From positions 109,113 through 173,112 of the forward strand of contig MTSL01000041.1 of NCBI GenBank assembly GCA_002794465.1: 64,000 nucleotides of DNA. The letters run 5' to 3'. The notes beneath the pieces are model-generated. The model worked only from the letters and a program-made list of their open reading frames with translations. It was not told the origin of the DNA and searched no databases. Source of the stretch: Paramicrosporidium saccamoebae. Its lineage: Eukaryota > Rozellomycota. The translations under genes and the position numbers were made by a program. This document shows positions 52,531-63,500 of the stretch, in pieces. Every line of letters starts with the position of its first letter. The stretch's first letter is position 1.

Positions 52531-53073
52531 GTTTCTACCGAGCAGCCCACCAAGGGCAAGAAGAAGCAAAAGAAAAAGAGGCAGAATAGGACAGAACAGA
52601 CGCCTCCCAGGAGCATGTCCGTCCCCACTGGAAAGCAGCCACTTCCACCTCTACAGCCAGCACGGCCGACAATCATGCAGGCCAAAGAACGTGCCATGGC
52701 CGACGCGCTCTTTGCATCGTCTTCGTCCCAATGGTATGCTGGTGCGGCGTTTGACCGGTCGCCTGCCGCAAATACTCTCCCTCGTCCCACCAGACTGCTG
52801 ACCAAGTCGCCGACCAAAGAGGAGGGACAGAATGTAATGGCATCATCTTGTCCCGTCAGTTCGATTTTGGCTGAGCGGACGTCCCTCACCTCTCCAGGGA
52901 CACGGACAAGAATGCCGACACCGCCGATGGATTCCAATCTGCGACAAAAGTCGCGTGATTTGTTAAATTTGCTGCGTTCCGAACCGCAGGCGGTGACTGT
53001 TCAGGACAAAAGCAAGAGCGAGGATTTAGAGGAAATGACTCGACAGGTTCGCAAATTGCTGAATATATCCTAG
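52525..53073 (+). CDS. EDC/PNRC-like mRNA decapping activator
   Basis: A single-exon 182-aa disordered, basic and Pro/Ser-rich protein. It carries YAGAAFDRSPAANTLPRPTR (about 71-90), which matches the short motif YAGxxFxxSPxxxxLPxP by which fungal Edc1/Edc2 and animal PNRC proteins bind Dcp1 and activate Dcp2. A leucine-rich helix near the end (LRQKSRDLLNLLRS) could be a second docking motif. The N-terminus is a Lys/Gln-rich RNA-binding-like stretch. The start at 52525 falls inside a minisatellite; a later Met (MSVPTGK, 52615) is possible. Confidence 0.7.
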   Translation: MQVSTEQPTKGKKKQKKKRQNRTEQTPPRSMSVPTGKQPLPPLQPARPTIMQAKERAMADALFASSSSQWYAGAAFDRSPAANTLPRPTRLLTKSPTKEEGQNVMASSCPVSSILAERTSLTSPGTRTRMPTPPMDSNLRQKSRDLLNLLRSEPQAVTVQDKSKSEDLEEMTRQVRKLLNIS

Positions 53074-53330
53074 TGTGCTTATAAGGAAGTCTTTGCTTCC
53101 AGCCTCACATCCCCGTTATGGTGTTGGGAGACGATTCAATGGGTTCATCATATTCTAAGAGCTTTTATTATTGTCGAGACGATTAAAGCAGTGCTTTTTA
53201 GAAGTTTAGTATTGTTTAAGGTGCACATATGATAGATTCAAAGGGCTCCTTGAATCCTAAAGCAGCGCCTTTTAAAAGTTTAGTATTGTTTAAGATGCAC
53301 ATATGACAGATTCAAAGGGTTCCTCGTATC
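53074..53330. repeat. Tandem duplications of the ethanolamine kinase 3' end
   Basis: Reading on the minus strand, the gene end (AAACAATATGAAGCCTCTAA ... stop at 53331) is followed by two diverged copies of the same ~80-100 bp segment, at about 53251-53328 and 53155-53236. Each copy carries the TTAAAC...CTAAAC/TCTAAAAAGC...GCTTTAA blocks, and the outermost also keeps TAATAAAAGCTCTTAG. Stops and indels interrupt the copies. An AGTCTTTGC motif lies at about 53085. Confidence 0.8.
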
Positions 53331-54471
53331 CTAAGAGCTTTTATTAGTGTCGAGAAGGTTAAAGCAGCGTTTTTTAGAGGCTTCATATTGTTTAAAACGC
53401 ATTACAGCATAAGACATGTAGTCGAATGGAATGTCTGAAAACAGGGCCTGCACCAGTCCCCATAATCCCCAATAAAAGTGTGATGCGAGTGTAAACAAGT
53501 TGACTTCAACATAGAGCGCTTCTATCTCGACGTCTGTAGCAGGTCGGCCATAGTATTGTTTCCAATACGCAGCGAGCCATGGTAGTTGTTGCTCGCGGGT
53601 GGGATACAACGAGTAGTCGCATTGGAAGCCAGCAAACTCGCAGAAATGATTTGCAATGTCGTAGCCACGATAGTTACTGCAGCCGTACTCGAAATCAATA
53701 AATTCCACGTCATTCTTTTCCTCCTCATAAATAATATTTCCGGAGAGTAGATCGTTGTGACAGAATACAATGGGGGACTTTAGCGCTGAAAGTGTCAATT
53801 CAAGCCGCTCCAGTTCCAATTTTAGATATCCAATATTCACATTCTGCTCAAAGATGCTCTGCGTCTCCTTTACCGGGTAGGAGGCTGGGATTCCTTTGAA
53901 CCATTTCCACAAAGTACGGAACAGATTGGCCTCTTTCCCACCGGCACGGTACAGCTTGTGCCACACTGCAACCTTGCGTGCAACTAGCTGGGACAGTTTT
54001 GGGTCTGACATGTCTGGCACCGAGAAGGGCCGACCCTCAATGTAGCCGTAGACAAAGCCGTTCGTGAAGCGTGCGTACAGCGGCGGCGATAATTCGGCCT
54101 TGCTCAGAGTCACAAAGTTGGTTAGCTCGGCCATGCGGTCGATAATGAGCTCAGACTTTTTACCGTATGCCCTAATGAGCACAGTAGTGTCCAGCTCCTT
54201 ATTTATGCACTTGACAACTACAAGTTATAAACGATACACATGGATTACGTTTGTTAGTGATGCCATCCTTACACTGGACAAACTCGACCTGGCTTACATT
54301 CCAGGTGGGAAAGACGCGACAAAGTAGCGTCTTGCAAGAGGCCATCAGGTCATTATGAGCAACAACGTAATCATGAAGCGGCACCTTGCCCAAGACAAAG
54401 GTCTCTAAAGCAGATAGCGATGGTGTCTTGCGGTGCGCAAGGTGTGAGCAGGATTCCAATGACTCGTGCAT
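53331..54471 (-). CDS. Ethanolamine kinase (Kennedy pathway)
   Basis: Two exons (54471..54249, 54217..53331) across a 31-nt intron give 369 aa. It phosphorylates ethanolamine (possibly choline) for phospholipid synthesis. Spliced sequence gives the N-lobe GITNKLVKC, then LIRAYGKKSELIIDR, the Brenner motif FCHNDLLSGNIIYEE and the DFG-equivalent IDFEYGCSNYRGYDIANHFCE; this last form favours ethanolamine kinase over choline kinase. The start at 54471 (MHESLES) is the first ATG; a longer frame begins at GTG inside a (TTGGAGTA)n microsatellite at 54512-54577. Confidence 0.9.
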
Positions 54472-54511
54472 GATTGGCTGAAGCAGCAGGGCATTGGGTT
54501 TTGTTAGAGAA

Positions 54512-54577
54512 TTGGAGTGTTTTTGGAGTATTGGAGCATTGGAGTATTGGGGTGTTGGAGTGTTGGAGTATTGGATA
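54512..54577. repeat. TTGGAGTA-type microsatellite upstream of ethanolamine kinase
   Basis: About seven imperfect units of TTGGAGTRT (roughly 9 bp) lie 40-105 bp upstream of the kinase start codon. Translation of the array would only be possible from a GTG start, so it is taken as promoter or 5' UTR DNA. Confidence 0.75.
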
Positions 54578-54717
54578 TTAGACACTAAACGCTATTCGAC
54601 AGTTTCGAACACTTTGGAAATTTAAACCTGAACAAGTCGAGTGAACGAATGGTATACAATTGCCTATTATACTCGAGACAATCATATGACATGGATGAAT
54701 ATTATACAGATTATGAT

Positions 54718-55303
54718 CTATGAAAGAACTCCAAGGTAATCCTCTTTAACAGTTCCAATGGCAAACATTTCAGTGGCGTCAATTCGGGTTCCAACAATTT
54801 TTAAACGAACCATATCGCCTGGCGAGATTTTCACATTTTGCTCCTCAGACATGTAACATGGCGGCACTGAACCTGGCTCAAATTTGAAATCACCAGGAAT
54901 CAACTACAACTTTAACCCCCACGAGTGTGTATTACGTGATTGGAAACAAAAACTTGGAGTGGCCCAAGGTTGGCAAAGAAGCCCATTTTGTTCACTGTGG
55001 CCACAATTGCATCCACCGTCTCATTTTTGTACGGCTTCAGCACCACCGCTGTATATCGTACCGCAAAGGCTACACTTCCAAAGCTATCCTGCACGACACC
55101 ACTATCGATATGGTCGACAGCCACGATGGCCACTATGTAGCCGTAACGACCGTTGCAGGTGCCCTCTACTTGACGGTAAAGCTGCAGACGCAAGTGGTCA
55201 CGTAATTGTGGACCTAGGAATTTGGGCTCCAGTGTTATGGTGTGCTCTAGCTCCTTCTAATAAAAATTAGAAGACAGGCTGGCGATGATACGAGAAAGAA
55301 CAT
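54718..55303 (-). CDS. RPB7: RPB7, RNA polymerase II stalk subunit
   Basis: Three exons (55303..55292, 55256..54936, 54903..54718) across introns of 35 and 32 nt give 172 aa, the standard length. RPB7 pairs with RPB4 in the polymerase stalk that binds nascent RNA and initiation factors. The tip domain has LEHTITLEPKFLGPQL and QVEGTCNGRYGYIVAI; the OB domain has VNKMGFFANLGPLQVFVSNH, KISPGDMVRLKIVGTRID and MFAIGTVKEDYLGVLS. The first exon is only 12 nt (MFFL), recovered because RPB7 starts MFF in most eukaryotes and the intron has normal size and a CTAAT motif. Confidence 0.95.
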
Positions 55304-55731
55304 CCTAGTGCCACAACCCTTGTAATGTAATGGAGGTAATAGAGATATTTATTCGCTACTTATATTCGCTATTTGCTCGCCATTCATTCAATAGCTGTCC
55401 AGTGTTCGCCCGATAATATGCGAATAAATAGCCTTTGTAAGAGTACTGCCTCTCAGAATTGCTCAATGTGGCAACAGACAAACCATTTATTTTGCCAGCT
55501 GGGCTGTAACTTGCCATATTATCATGGACTAGACAACTTAAAAACCGCTTTCAAATTAGAATGAGCAGCAGTAGGAATTTCCATCTGCTTTACAGAATAA
55601 TCACAGTGTATCATATTGCGATAATGATTGGCTTGGGCCTCTAGGCGCGCAGGCCTGGCAGTACCGCAGCCGCCACCGTACCCATACCTGGTCAATCCAT
55701 CCATCCTGTACCATACACCAACCGACCTCAA

Positions 55732-57775
55732 ATGAATCCTCAGGGATATGTCGCAGGGTCGGGCGACACTTACACTATGCCACAACCCAGCAAGTCGCGC
55801 AGCAAAGTACATTTTGCATGTTGCCTCACACCTTTGTAGTTTGTGGACTTTTTGGCTGGTGATAGAGATTTAGCGCCGAGTTCGGGTGTCGAGCCAAGCC
55901 GGTCTTGTTCAGCACCACCCGCCGAACGGCTATTCATGCCAGCGCCGATGGAATCTTTGCAGGAGGATGACCCTCGGCTGGACCCCACGTATCCTGCATT
56001 TTTCCATTCCCACAGTCGTCTTGATCCACGTCTCCCGCCTCCATTCTATTCTCCAGGCCAGTCTTGGCAGCAATTATGGCCACTATCCTCGCTCGGTCCC
56101 GCAGGATCGTCGCAGTTGGCAATGCTGGATGGGGTGGGTGGAAATGACGCAGACCTTGACCATGCCTCAGCGCCAGCGAGACAATCGTTGGTGGACCGAA
56201 TTCAGGCAGACTTTCCTCGTACTCCATCGCCCGTCTACGCCAACACACTGCGAGCGTTACGGCATTCAAAGGAAAATTTGAGTTCTCTGCATTCAGCCAC
56301 TGGTGCGGAGCAGAGCACTGATGATTTCTTGACCTTTTCTATGGACCGGTTAGCGCTTGAGGAGGAGAGACGGACATTGAAAGCAGTCCAAAGACAAGGA
56401 AACCAACCGAGTGCATCTTCCAGCGCCGAGTTTGAATGGAACCGACAGGATGGAACTCTGTTTGGTGCGCAGAATCCTCGCACCGCCAGTGGCGTTTCAA
56501 TTTCCCTTGGCGCTCTTGGAAAGGGACGTGGCAGCGAACAGAATGCAGCACGACCACCCATGTTGGCTGAAGATATCGGCTTTGGAATGATTGCACCCGG
56601 AGGTCCTATTCCCCTCAACTCGTCGCCATTCCTCCCCGCTGCTGGCAACCGACAGGCCAGTTTACTCGAGGAATTTCGTGCCAATAGACTTCGGAAATTA
56701 GAGCTGCAAGACATTATTGGGCATGTGGTAGACTTTAGTAGCGACCAGCATGGTTCTCGATTCATCCAACAGAAACTAGAAACGGCCAACAATGCAGAAC
56801 GGAATATTGTGTTTGTGGAAATTATGCCGCAGGCCTTACAGCTGATGACTGATGTTTTTGGAAATTACGTGATACAAAAGTTTTTCGAATATGGCGCATT
56901 GGATCAGAAGATTGGCCTGTCCAAGACGCTTCAGGGACACGTTCTTTCCCTCTCACTGCAAATGTATGGCTGTCGTGTCATCCAAAAGGCGCTGGAGCAT
57001 CTACCAGCCGAATATCAAGGCAAAATTGTTGCTGAACTCGATGGCCATGTTTTACGGTGCGTAAAGGACCAGAATGGAAATCACGTGATCCAGAAGTGCA
57101 TTGAATGCGTTCCCTCGGATGTCGCCCCCTTTGTCATACAATCATTCAAAGGACAAATCTTTACACTTGCAACGCATCCATATGGCTGTCGTGTGATCCA
57201 GCGGATATTTGAACATGGTGCCGAGATGCAGTCCCGACCCTTGATTGACGAGCTACACCGATTTACGACAAATCTTGTGCAGGATCAGTATGGAAACTAT
57301 GTCGTTCAGCACATTTTGGAAAAGGGCCCCCCAGAGGACAAGCACGAAATTATCAGCAAAGTCAAGGGAAATGTGCTGACCTTTTCCCGACACAAATTTG
57401 CAAGCAATGTGGTGGAAAAGTGTGTTGCTAATGGCAGTCGCTCTGATAGACAAGCGCTCATTGAAGAGGTCCTGGAACTGTTGCCTGATGGGTACTATTA
57501 ATATTGCTATGGATCTCATTGATAGGACATTTCCTCTTTTGCTAATGATGCGCGATCAATATGCAAACTATGTCGTTCAAAAAATGTTGGACATGGTGGA
57601 TGGAGAACAGCGGGAATTGCTCCTTTCCCGGATGAAGCCGCATCTGTCCTCGCTGCGGAAATTCACCTACGGCAAGCATATCTTGAGCAAAGTTGAAAAG
57701 TTACTTGGGTACGCAGTGCCTGAGGCCACTGGCGCAAAGAACGATGCACAGCCGGGTATTGCTCGGTCACGGTAG
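55732..57775 (+). CDS. Pumilio/PUF RNA-binding protein
   Basis: Three exons (55732..55806, 55840..57491, 57526..57775) across introns of 33 and 34 nt give 658 aa. The N-terminal ~300 residues are Pro/Ser-rich and disordered. Eight PUF repeats run from about 302 to 630; visible repeat cores include [91 protein letters not shown] and [13 protein letters not shown]. These triplets match canonical Pumilio recognition of UGUANAUA. The last repeats depend on the second intron. The start is uncertain: the second exon alone starts only at GTG, and another 5' exon is possible. Confidence 0.9.
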
Positions 57776-58000
57776 ATTGTGCCAACAAGCAAATGTGCAA
57801 ATGTGACATATGTAACTAGTATACACGCAGTAGTAATGCAAGCGAGTTTTGCCCGTGAGGAGGCGGTGTGATGAATTGAGTAGTGTAGTGTATTGGGTTG
57901 AGTTGTAGTTGCAGTTGTTTGTTGGGAATGTGAGGGATTCGATAGAAAGAATAAGAGTGATTTTATTTAAGTTATGTAAAATTCATTTAGACCGTCTGTC
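57776..58000. other. Intergenic spacer, nothing recognised
   Basis: Purine-rich 225-bp spacer (GTAGTGTAGTG, GTTGTAGTTGCAG) between Pumilio and the PPR gene. It probably holds the 3' flank of one gene and the promoter of the next. No repeat family or RNA was recognised. Confidence 0.5.
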
Positions 58001-59086
58001 ATGCGACTTTTCCCAAAGTTCCCGTCTCCGCTGATACAGGGACTATTCAGACGACTTCATGGCTCCCTTGGGAAAGACTTTGAGTGCAGGGAAGTAGATT
58101 TGGAGCCTCTTCAGTTTGATGAGCCTATGGACGACAGGATACGCCCGCAGCTACCCTCTTTCCACGAATTGTCTTGCGGCGGGTATAATGGACGTCTTGC
58201 CGTGGCCTATCGTTCCGCAAACCGGACACAAAACATCCTATCCATCATGGAGACTATGACTGCTGCAGGCGAACGACCTGCCAGCACCCTCTCGTACAAT
58301 TACATTTTGTGTGCATTACTCGAGTCCGGTCGACCGAAGGATGCCCTGAGTCTGCTGCGGGAGATGGAGGTGCGTGGATTGCAACCTGACGTCTTTACAT
58401 TTGAAATTCTGCTGTTAGAGTTATCAAAGGACTCGGTGATGGCTGTTACTGTTGACGAGCTCTTCCATTTGATGCGGGTCAGATACCATTTGGTGCCTAC
58501 TGGCCTTTGCTGGTATGCTCGTCTCCGCTCTTGGATGAGTCGACGTAATGAGCAACGAGTTTTGCAACTTGTGGCCTCCACCCTCTCCCTGCGCATCGAT
58601 CCCAATCTGTATTGTACTCTGTGCAAATTGGCCCTGAATCGGAACCTGTGGGAGGTGGTAGAATACCTTTTTAGTCTGTTTGAGAGCGGCGGGGTTCGAT
58701 TGACAGCCCAACAGTACTATCGACTATGGCAGACCAGACATGGTCGGATTTCGCCTCGGATGGTGCCTGCTACACGAACAATTTTTGACCGACTAGATGG
58801 ATTTTTACTAGATGAAGGCACCTATGTCCGGTTGCTATACTTTTGCTCTCGGATTGGAAGTTCCGTGTCCGATCTCGCCTTTGTGGCCTTTAGGAAACTC
58901 TCCATGATCTACAAAGAGATGGGCGAGACGGCACTGCCTAAGATGTACCTTGAGGCATATGTGGCCTGTCTGGAGAAGGAGACGGATACACTGTATCAGC
59001 GGCCGCCCTACCGGATCGAATCGCGTCTTGATCCCCGACATACCGAACTGGCTCAAAAACTCAGCCTGCTCCTCAATAAACCCTAG
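58001..59086 (+). CDS. Pentatricopeptide-repeat protein, probably mitochondrial
   Basis: A single-exon 361-aa protein. The Arg-rich N-terminus (MRLFPKFPSPLIQGLFRRLH) looks like a mitochondrial presequence. The clearest PPR motif is TLSYNYILCALLESGRPKDALSLLREMEVRGLQPDVFTFEILL; further degenerate helical pairs follow up to about residue 330. PPR proteins bind organellar RNA in processing or translation. The family is moderately clear; the specific target is unknown. The presence of such a gene fits retention of mitochondrial gene expression. Confidence 0.72.
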   Translation: MRLFPKFPSPLIQGLFRRLHGSLGKDFECREVDLEPLQFDEPMDDRIRPQLPSFHELSCGGYNGRLAVAYRSANRTQNILSIMETMTAAGERPASTLSYNYILCALLESGRPKDALSLLREMEVRGLQPDVFTFEILLLELSKDSVMAVTVDELFHLMRVRYHLVPTGLCWYARLRSWMSRRNEQRVLQLVASTLSLRIDPNLYCTLCKLALNRNLWEVVEYLFSLFESGGVRLTAQQYYRLWQTRHGRISPRMVPATRTIFDRLDGFLLDEGTYVRLLYFCSRIGSSVSDLAFVAFRKLSMIYKEMGETALPKMYLEAYVACLEKETDTLYQRPPYRIESRLDPRHTELAQKLSLLLNKP

Positions 59087-59185
59087 ACTGTATCCTGTAG
59101 TATTGTGGGAGATGGTATAGCTGTCGTGCAGCTAATGATGGGTCTTATAGCCTCAAATATGTACTTTATTGTTTCTTTATACAGA

Positions 59186-59548
59186 TTAATAAGCTCCGGG
59201 ACCCCAGGAGTTGGAGGAGTTGGGACTTTGCGGACTGTTATAGCTTGGCCGCTGGGGCTGACTAGTGCATGAACAGTGAAGCTTCATCTTTCGGCGCTGC
59301 TGCTGTCCGAAACGCGATCCCTGACCATATTGCGGGGGTGGCGACTGTCCATATGAAGGGTTTTGTTGTCCGTACTGTGACGGAGGTTGCTGTCCGTACT
59401 GGTAGGAGGGTGGCTGTCCATACTGCGATGATGGCTGTCCGTATGAAGAGCTTGGTGGTTGCCCATATGCAGAATTGGGCGAATATCCCCAGTCGCCAGA
59501 AGCATTGGCAAGGGCAAGGGTGCTGATCGCTATAACAAGAAGTTTCAT
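59186..59548 (-). CDS. Small secreted YGQPP-repeat protein
   Basis: A 120-aa protein with a clear signal peptide (MKLLVIAISTLALANASG). The mature part consists of imperfect YGQPPS repeats (about seven) rich in Tyr, Gly, Gln, Pro and Ser, then a basic RRKMK and a C-terminal segment with one CSC pair. Such sequences occur in extracellular matrix, cell-wall or adhesive proteins. I do not recognise a named family. The start was placed at the first Met giving a signal peptide; a longer in-frame extension was rejected. Confidence 0.6.
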   Translation of the reverse strand: MKLLVIAISTLALANASGDWGYSPNSAYGQPPSSSYGQPSSQYGQPPSYQYGQQPPSQYGQQNPSYGQSPPPQYGQGSRFGQQQRRKMKLHCSCTSQPQRPSYNSPQSPNSSNSWGPGAY

Positions 59549-59754
59549 GATGGCGAGATCCCGTCCGTGTAGACTATATATACTCGGTAGGCGGATCAGA
59601 TCGTATCCAATGAGATTATCGTATTCCAACGATTGATTGGATAAAGATTGACGACAAGTAAGCGTTGGCCATTTCAACGTCCAATCAACTGAATGATCGA
59701 GACACCAATGCGCGTTGCTCTGAATAGATTTGCTCCTTTAATTACATTATTACA

Positions 59755-60264
59755 CTAGAGGATCGGTGCAGGATGGCATTTAATTGTTTGCTGTTGTTTT
59801 AGCTCAAACTGCCCGGGAGAGATTTCCTTCATGTTGATTGTATGAGTGGTGACCTGACAGTTCATTGTCCCACCCGTCTGTTGATGCATCTTGGTGGGAG
59901 GGCTGGCAAAGACGATTTTTTGTTCACTGGGCACCACCAGATACTGGATATGGTCCGTGTGTTGTGTGGGTTGAGTCTGAACCAACTGTGGATGTTGAAC
60001 CTGGACTGACTGTGGGGGTTGAATCTGGACTAACTGTGGGGGTTGAATCTGGACTGACTGCGGGGGTTGAATCTGGACTAGTTGTGGAGGCTGAATCTGG
60101 ACTAATTGTGGGGGTTGAGTCTGGACCGGTTGTGAATGCTGGGTTTGGACCAACTGCACGGGTGCATCATGATGCATTGATGTTGATGCGACGCCAAAGA
60201 GGAAAACTATCGCAAATTCTGCGCTGAGCGCAAGCTGCATCCCAAGTTTGAGATCGAGAATCAT
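59755..60264 (-). CDS. Small secreted PPQLVQIQ-repeat protein
   Basis: A 169-aa protein. After a h-region (MQLALSAEFAIVFLFGVASTS) it has about eight 8-residue repeats PPQLVQIQ (24 bp each), followed by a non-repetitive C-terminus with two cysteines (MNCQVTT ... IKCHPAP). It lies 206 bp from, and on the same strand as, the YGQPP-repeat gene. Both look like structural or surface exoproteins. Function is unknown. The cleavage site and exact start (60264 or the Met at 60240) are uncertain. Confidence 0.55.
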   Translation of the reverse strand: MILDLKLGMQLALSAEFAIVFLFGVASTSMHHDAPVQLVQTQHSQPVQTQPPQLVQIQPPQLVQIQPPQSVQIQPPQLVQIQPPQSVQVQHPQLVQTQPTQHTDHIQYLVVPSEQKIVFASPPTKMHQQTGGTMNCQVTTHTINMKEISPGQFELKQQQTIKCHPAPIL

Positions 60265-60566
60265 CTTTTGTCAATGTCAGACCAAACAGAGTTTTAATAA
60301 CATCACTATTGGAGCTTGACCTTGCCCATCCAATCACAGCATATCCATAACCAATAGTAAAGTATTGATGTGTGATTGGTTGGTTAATTTTATTATTATA
60401 TTGACAGGAACAAAAGGCTGCGTTACTATGGAATGGCTGCTTCTTGCCTATGATAAAACTTTCCCATTAAATCAACATCTGATCATAGCTCATTGTATGG
60501 TTCATTACCTGAGAGTCCTGCTGATTGGTCCGCCGCGGTATAGTATTCATTTCTGGAGTGACCCAG

Positions 60567-63500
60567 ATGGAGGACAAAACACGTCGGCTTCCTTTGGAGT
60601 ATGCAAACGTGCTGTCCCAGTGGACGTATCACTGGGTGGGCGCGGTCATGCATGCGGGCGTAAAGTTGGGAATGTACACTGTCCCCACCAGTCTCACCAC
60701 ATACACCAACACTCGACGGTTCCAAGAGGTGTGGAAGAAGGAGATATGTTGGACGCGTCTGGCCATTATGTTTGGGGGAGGGCTCTTTTGGTGGAGCGGC
60801 GTACTGGCGTTGGCAGTGGAGATATTGAGCAACAGCAGTACACGGTGCATGCGCAACTTTATTGACACACTAAAGGGGACTGACGAGAGTCAGCGTTATT
60901 TCTGGGCAGAGCTGTTGCTTGTAGTATCGCTGGGCCGACGGGTTGCACTGAACCGTTCAATGGAGGTCATCTCGACGATTGCGTATATGCTACGGGCGGG
61001 AGTAATGGGGACAATGTATGAACGTCTGTTGGTAGCACGACGGATGTGGGCAGTAGGAAGCGGCTTTAACCGTCTGACCGTGGACAGCACCCGCCTGTCA
61101 GCACTGTTTCTGTATGTGCATCTGTTCTGGTCGCATCCACTGCGGATTCTGTTGGCCTTTCATACGGCGTGGGTGATGCAGGGTGTTCCAGCGTTGGCAG
61201 GGATAGCCTTTGTCAGTGGTATCATCTGCACATTGTTTTGGATTGCACGTCAAATGCGAATTGTACGCCAACAGTTGGCACTTTTAGCCGATCAGCGACT
61301 TCAGTTGACCAGTGAAGCACTAACGACGCTTCGGATGGTCAAGACATTATCACTTGAAGAGGTTTTTGCTCAACGTATCGACTCGATCCGTCGTGTGGAG
61401 CTGCGTGGAATTCGTTGGTTAAACACGCTGTTTGCGCTGTCGGCGTCATTGAACTTTTGGTCGCCAGTCTTTGCCACAACGATTGTGGTGGTGGTGGCGA
61501 CGCTGCAAGGAGAGATATTGCAGCCGGGAAAGGTATGTGCAGTAGCACGGACATTCCAAGCACTAATGGTTCCGTTGTGGATGTTACCAATGATGGTTAA
61601 TCGACTCATTGCGACGGCCGTCTCAGTGGAACGTATTGATGAATATCTCTCTGTCGATACTGTGGAGGAGGCTGAAACGACACCAAATCTGATCTTGGAT
61701 CACGTAGACTTTTCCGACTCGGGTCAGGTGCTGCTCCGCGATATAAAGCTTGATTTGCGTTCCCCGGGACTGATTGGGGTGACAGGTGGCACAGGGAGTG
61801 GAAAGAGTGCATTTCTAACGGGACTGGCAGGATTGTTGGATGACACGGGTCCATATCGTCCTCCAATAGAGTTGGGATACTGTCCAATGCCTGCTTGGCT
61901 GAAGAGGGACACTGTACAAGAAAATATTCTTTTTGGTCGACCACTTGAGCTGGAATGGTACCAAGTCGTCCTGTCAGCCTGCGCCCTGACGGAGGAATTG
62001 CGTGATGATCAATTAGTTGGCGAGAATGGCGTATTGTTGAGTGGGGGGCAACGTCAGCGAGTGGCTCTTGCCCGTGCCCTATACGGTCGTCCGCATCTCC
62101 TACTGATGGATGATATTCTGTCATCATTGGATCCCCGTATTTCCCGACACGTCTTTGACGCGTGTTTTTCTGAAAAAGGCATTCTTCCCAATTGTGTTCG
62201 ACTAATTGTCACCAATGAACAAGAATATCTCTGTCGATGTGACAAGGTGCTATTAGTGTCTGATGGACAAATTTCCGAGTTGGTTAAATCTACCGGATCT
62301 ACTGAACCTACTGAATCTACCGAATCTACCGAATCTACCGCACCTACTAAATCTACTGAATCTACCGAGTCTACCGAACCTACTGTATCTACCGAATCTA
62401 CTGAACCTACTGAACCCAACCAGTCCATCGAATTAGCTGAACCGATCGAGTTGATGGAACCCGCTACAATCAAGGATCAGAACGAAGTCATTTTGAAGAG
62501 CACTCTTAGAGAATTGACTAGCACATTGGTAAGGGCAGTGGGAGGGATAGTGCCCATGGGACTTTTATTTTTGGTGGTACTGTGCACTGATTTGAGCAGT
62601 TTGGGACGTGACATTATCCTACACAATCGACTGCAATCGGCCGATTCATCGACGCTGAATTTCCTCCTTACCGTTACGATAATGGGAACTCTTCAAGGGG
62701 CACTGACGGCATTCGCTAATCTAACGGCCGTGTTCCTGTGCCATCGCTCGTCCACGCGCATCCATCAAGAAGCCCTGCAACGCATATTGAGGGCGCGGAT
62801 GGAGGCGGTGGATGGGGTGCCCACTGGTCGTCTGCTGAACCGTCTGGGTCCCGATTTGGAGACGCTCGATTATACATTTCCTGAGAAACTGATTGCCTGT
62901 ATGGGCACCCTCAGCTCCTTCCTCTGCACCATATTGGCCTTTTGGTATTTTGTGCCCCTTTTGTTACTCACTTTGCCCATCACTCTGTTAGTAGCAGTGC
63001 TGCTGCAACGACGTTTTGCGCGGGTATGGACAGAGTTATTGCGTCTGTCAGGAGCCGCATTGGCGCCCCTCTCCGCTCTGCTTGCTGAAACGGCAGTTGG
63101 TCTCCCCACCCTGCGCATCTTTAATCACACTCCGCATTATCTCCAGCGCTTTATGCGTTTCTGCGACCAATACACGTTAATGGCGTATTTAGGCATTGGG
63201 GTGCGTCGTTGGATAGCCTTCCGTTGTCATTTAATAGCCATATTGTATTTGGCTGCAATTGTTGTCTATTGCATTGTGGCCAAGGTCGATGCCAGTACTG
63301 CCGGAATGCTGTTAATGTATGCTATGCGCACTGGCGAGTCTATCGAATGGATTGTGAAACAAATTGCCGAAATGGAACATTGTCTTGTTGCTGTAGAGCG
63401 TGTCTCTCTCTATACACGCACCCTCCCTTGCGAGGAATTTGGGGCGGAGGTGGTGGATGGTGGCGATATTGTCATTGACAATCTGTCCGTGTCGTATGAA

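Noticed and set aside
54472-54585. Longer ethanolamine kinase N-terminus of SNIQYSNTPTPQ type
   Set aside because: It starts at GTG and is a translated microsatellite; the first ATG at 54471 gives a normal-length kinase.
60365-60865. 166-aa frame upstream of the ABC transporter
   Set aside because: It begins at TTG, has no recognisable motif, and overlaps the ABC coding sequence in another frame.
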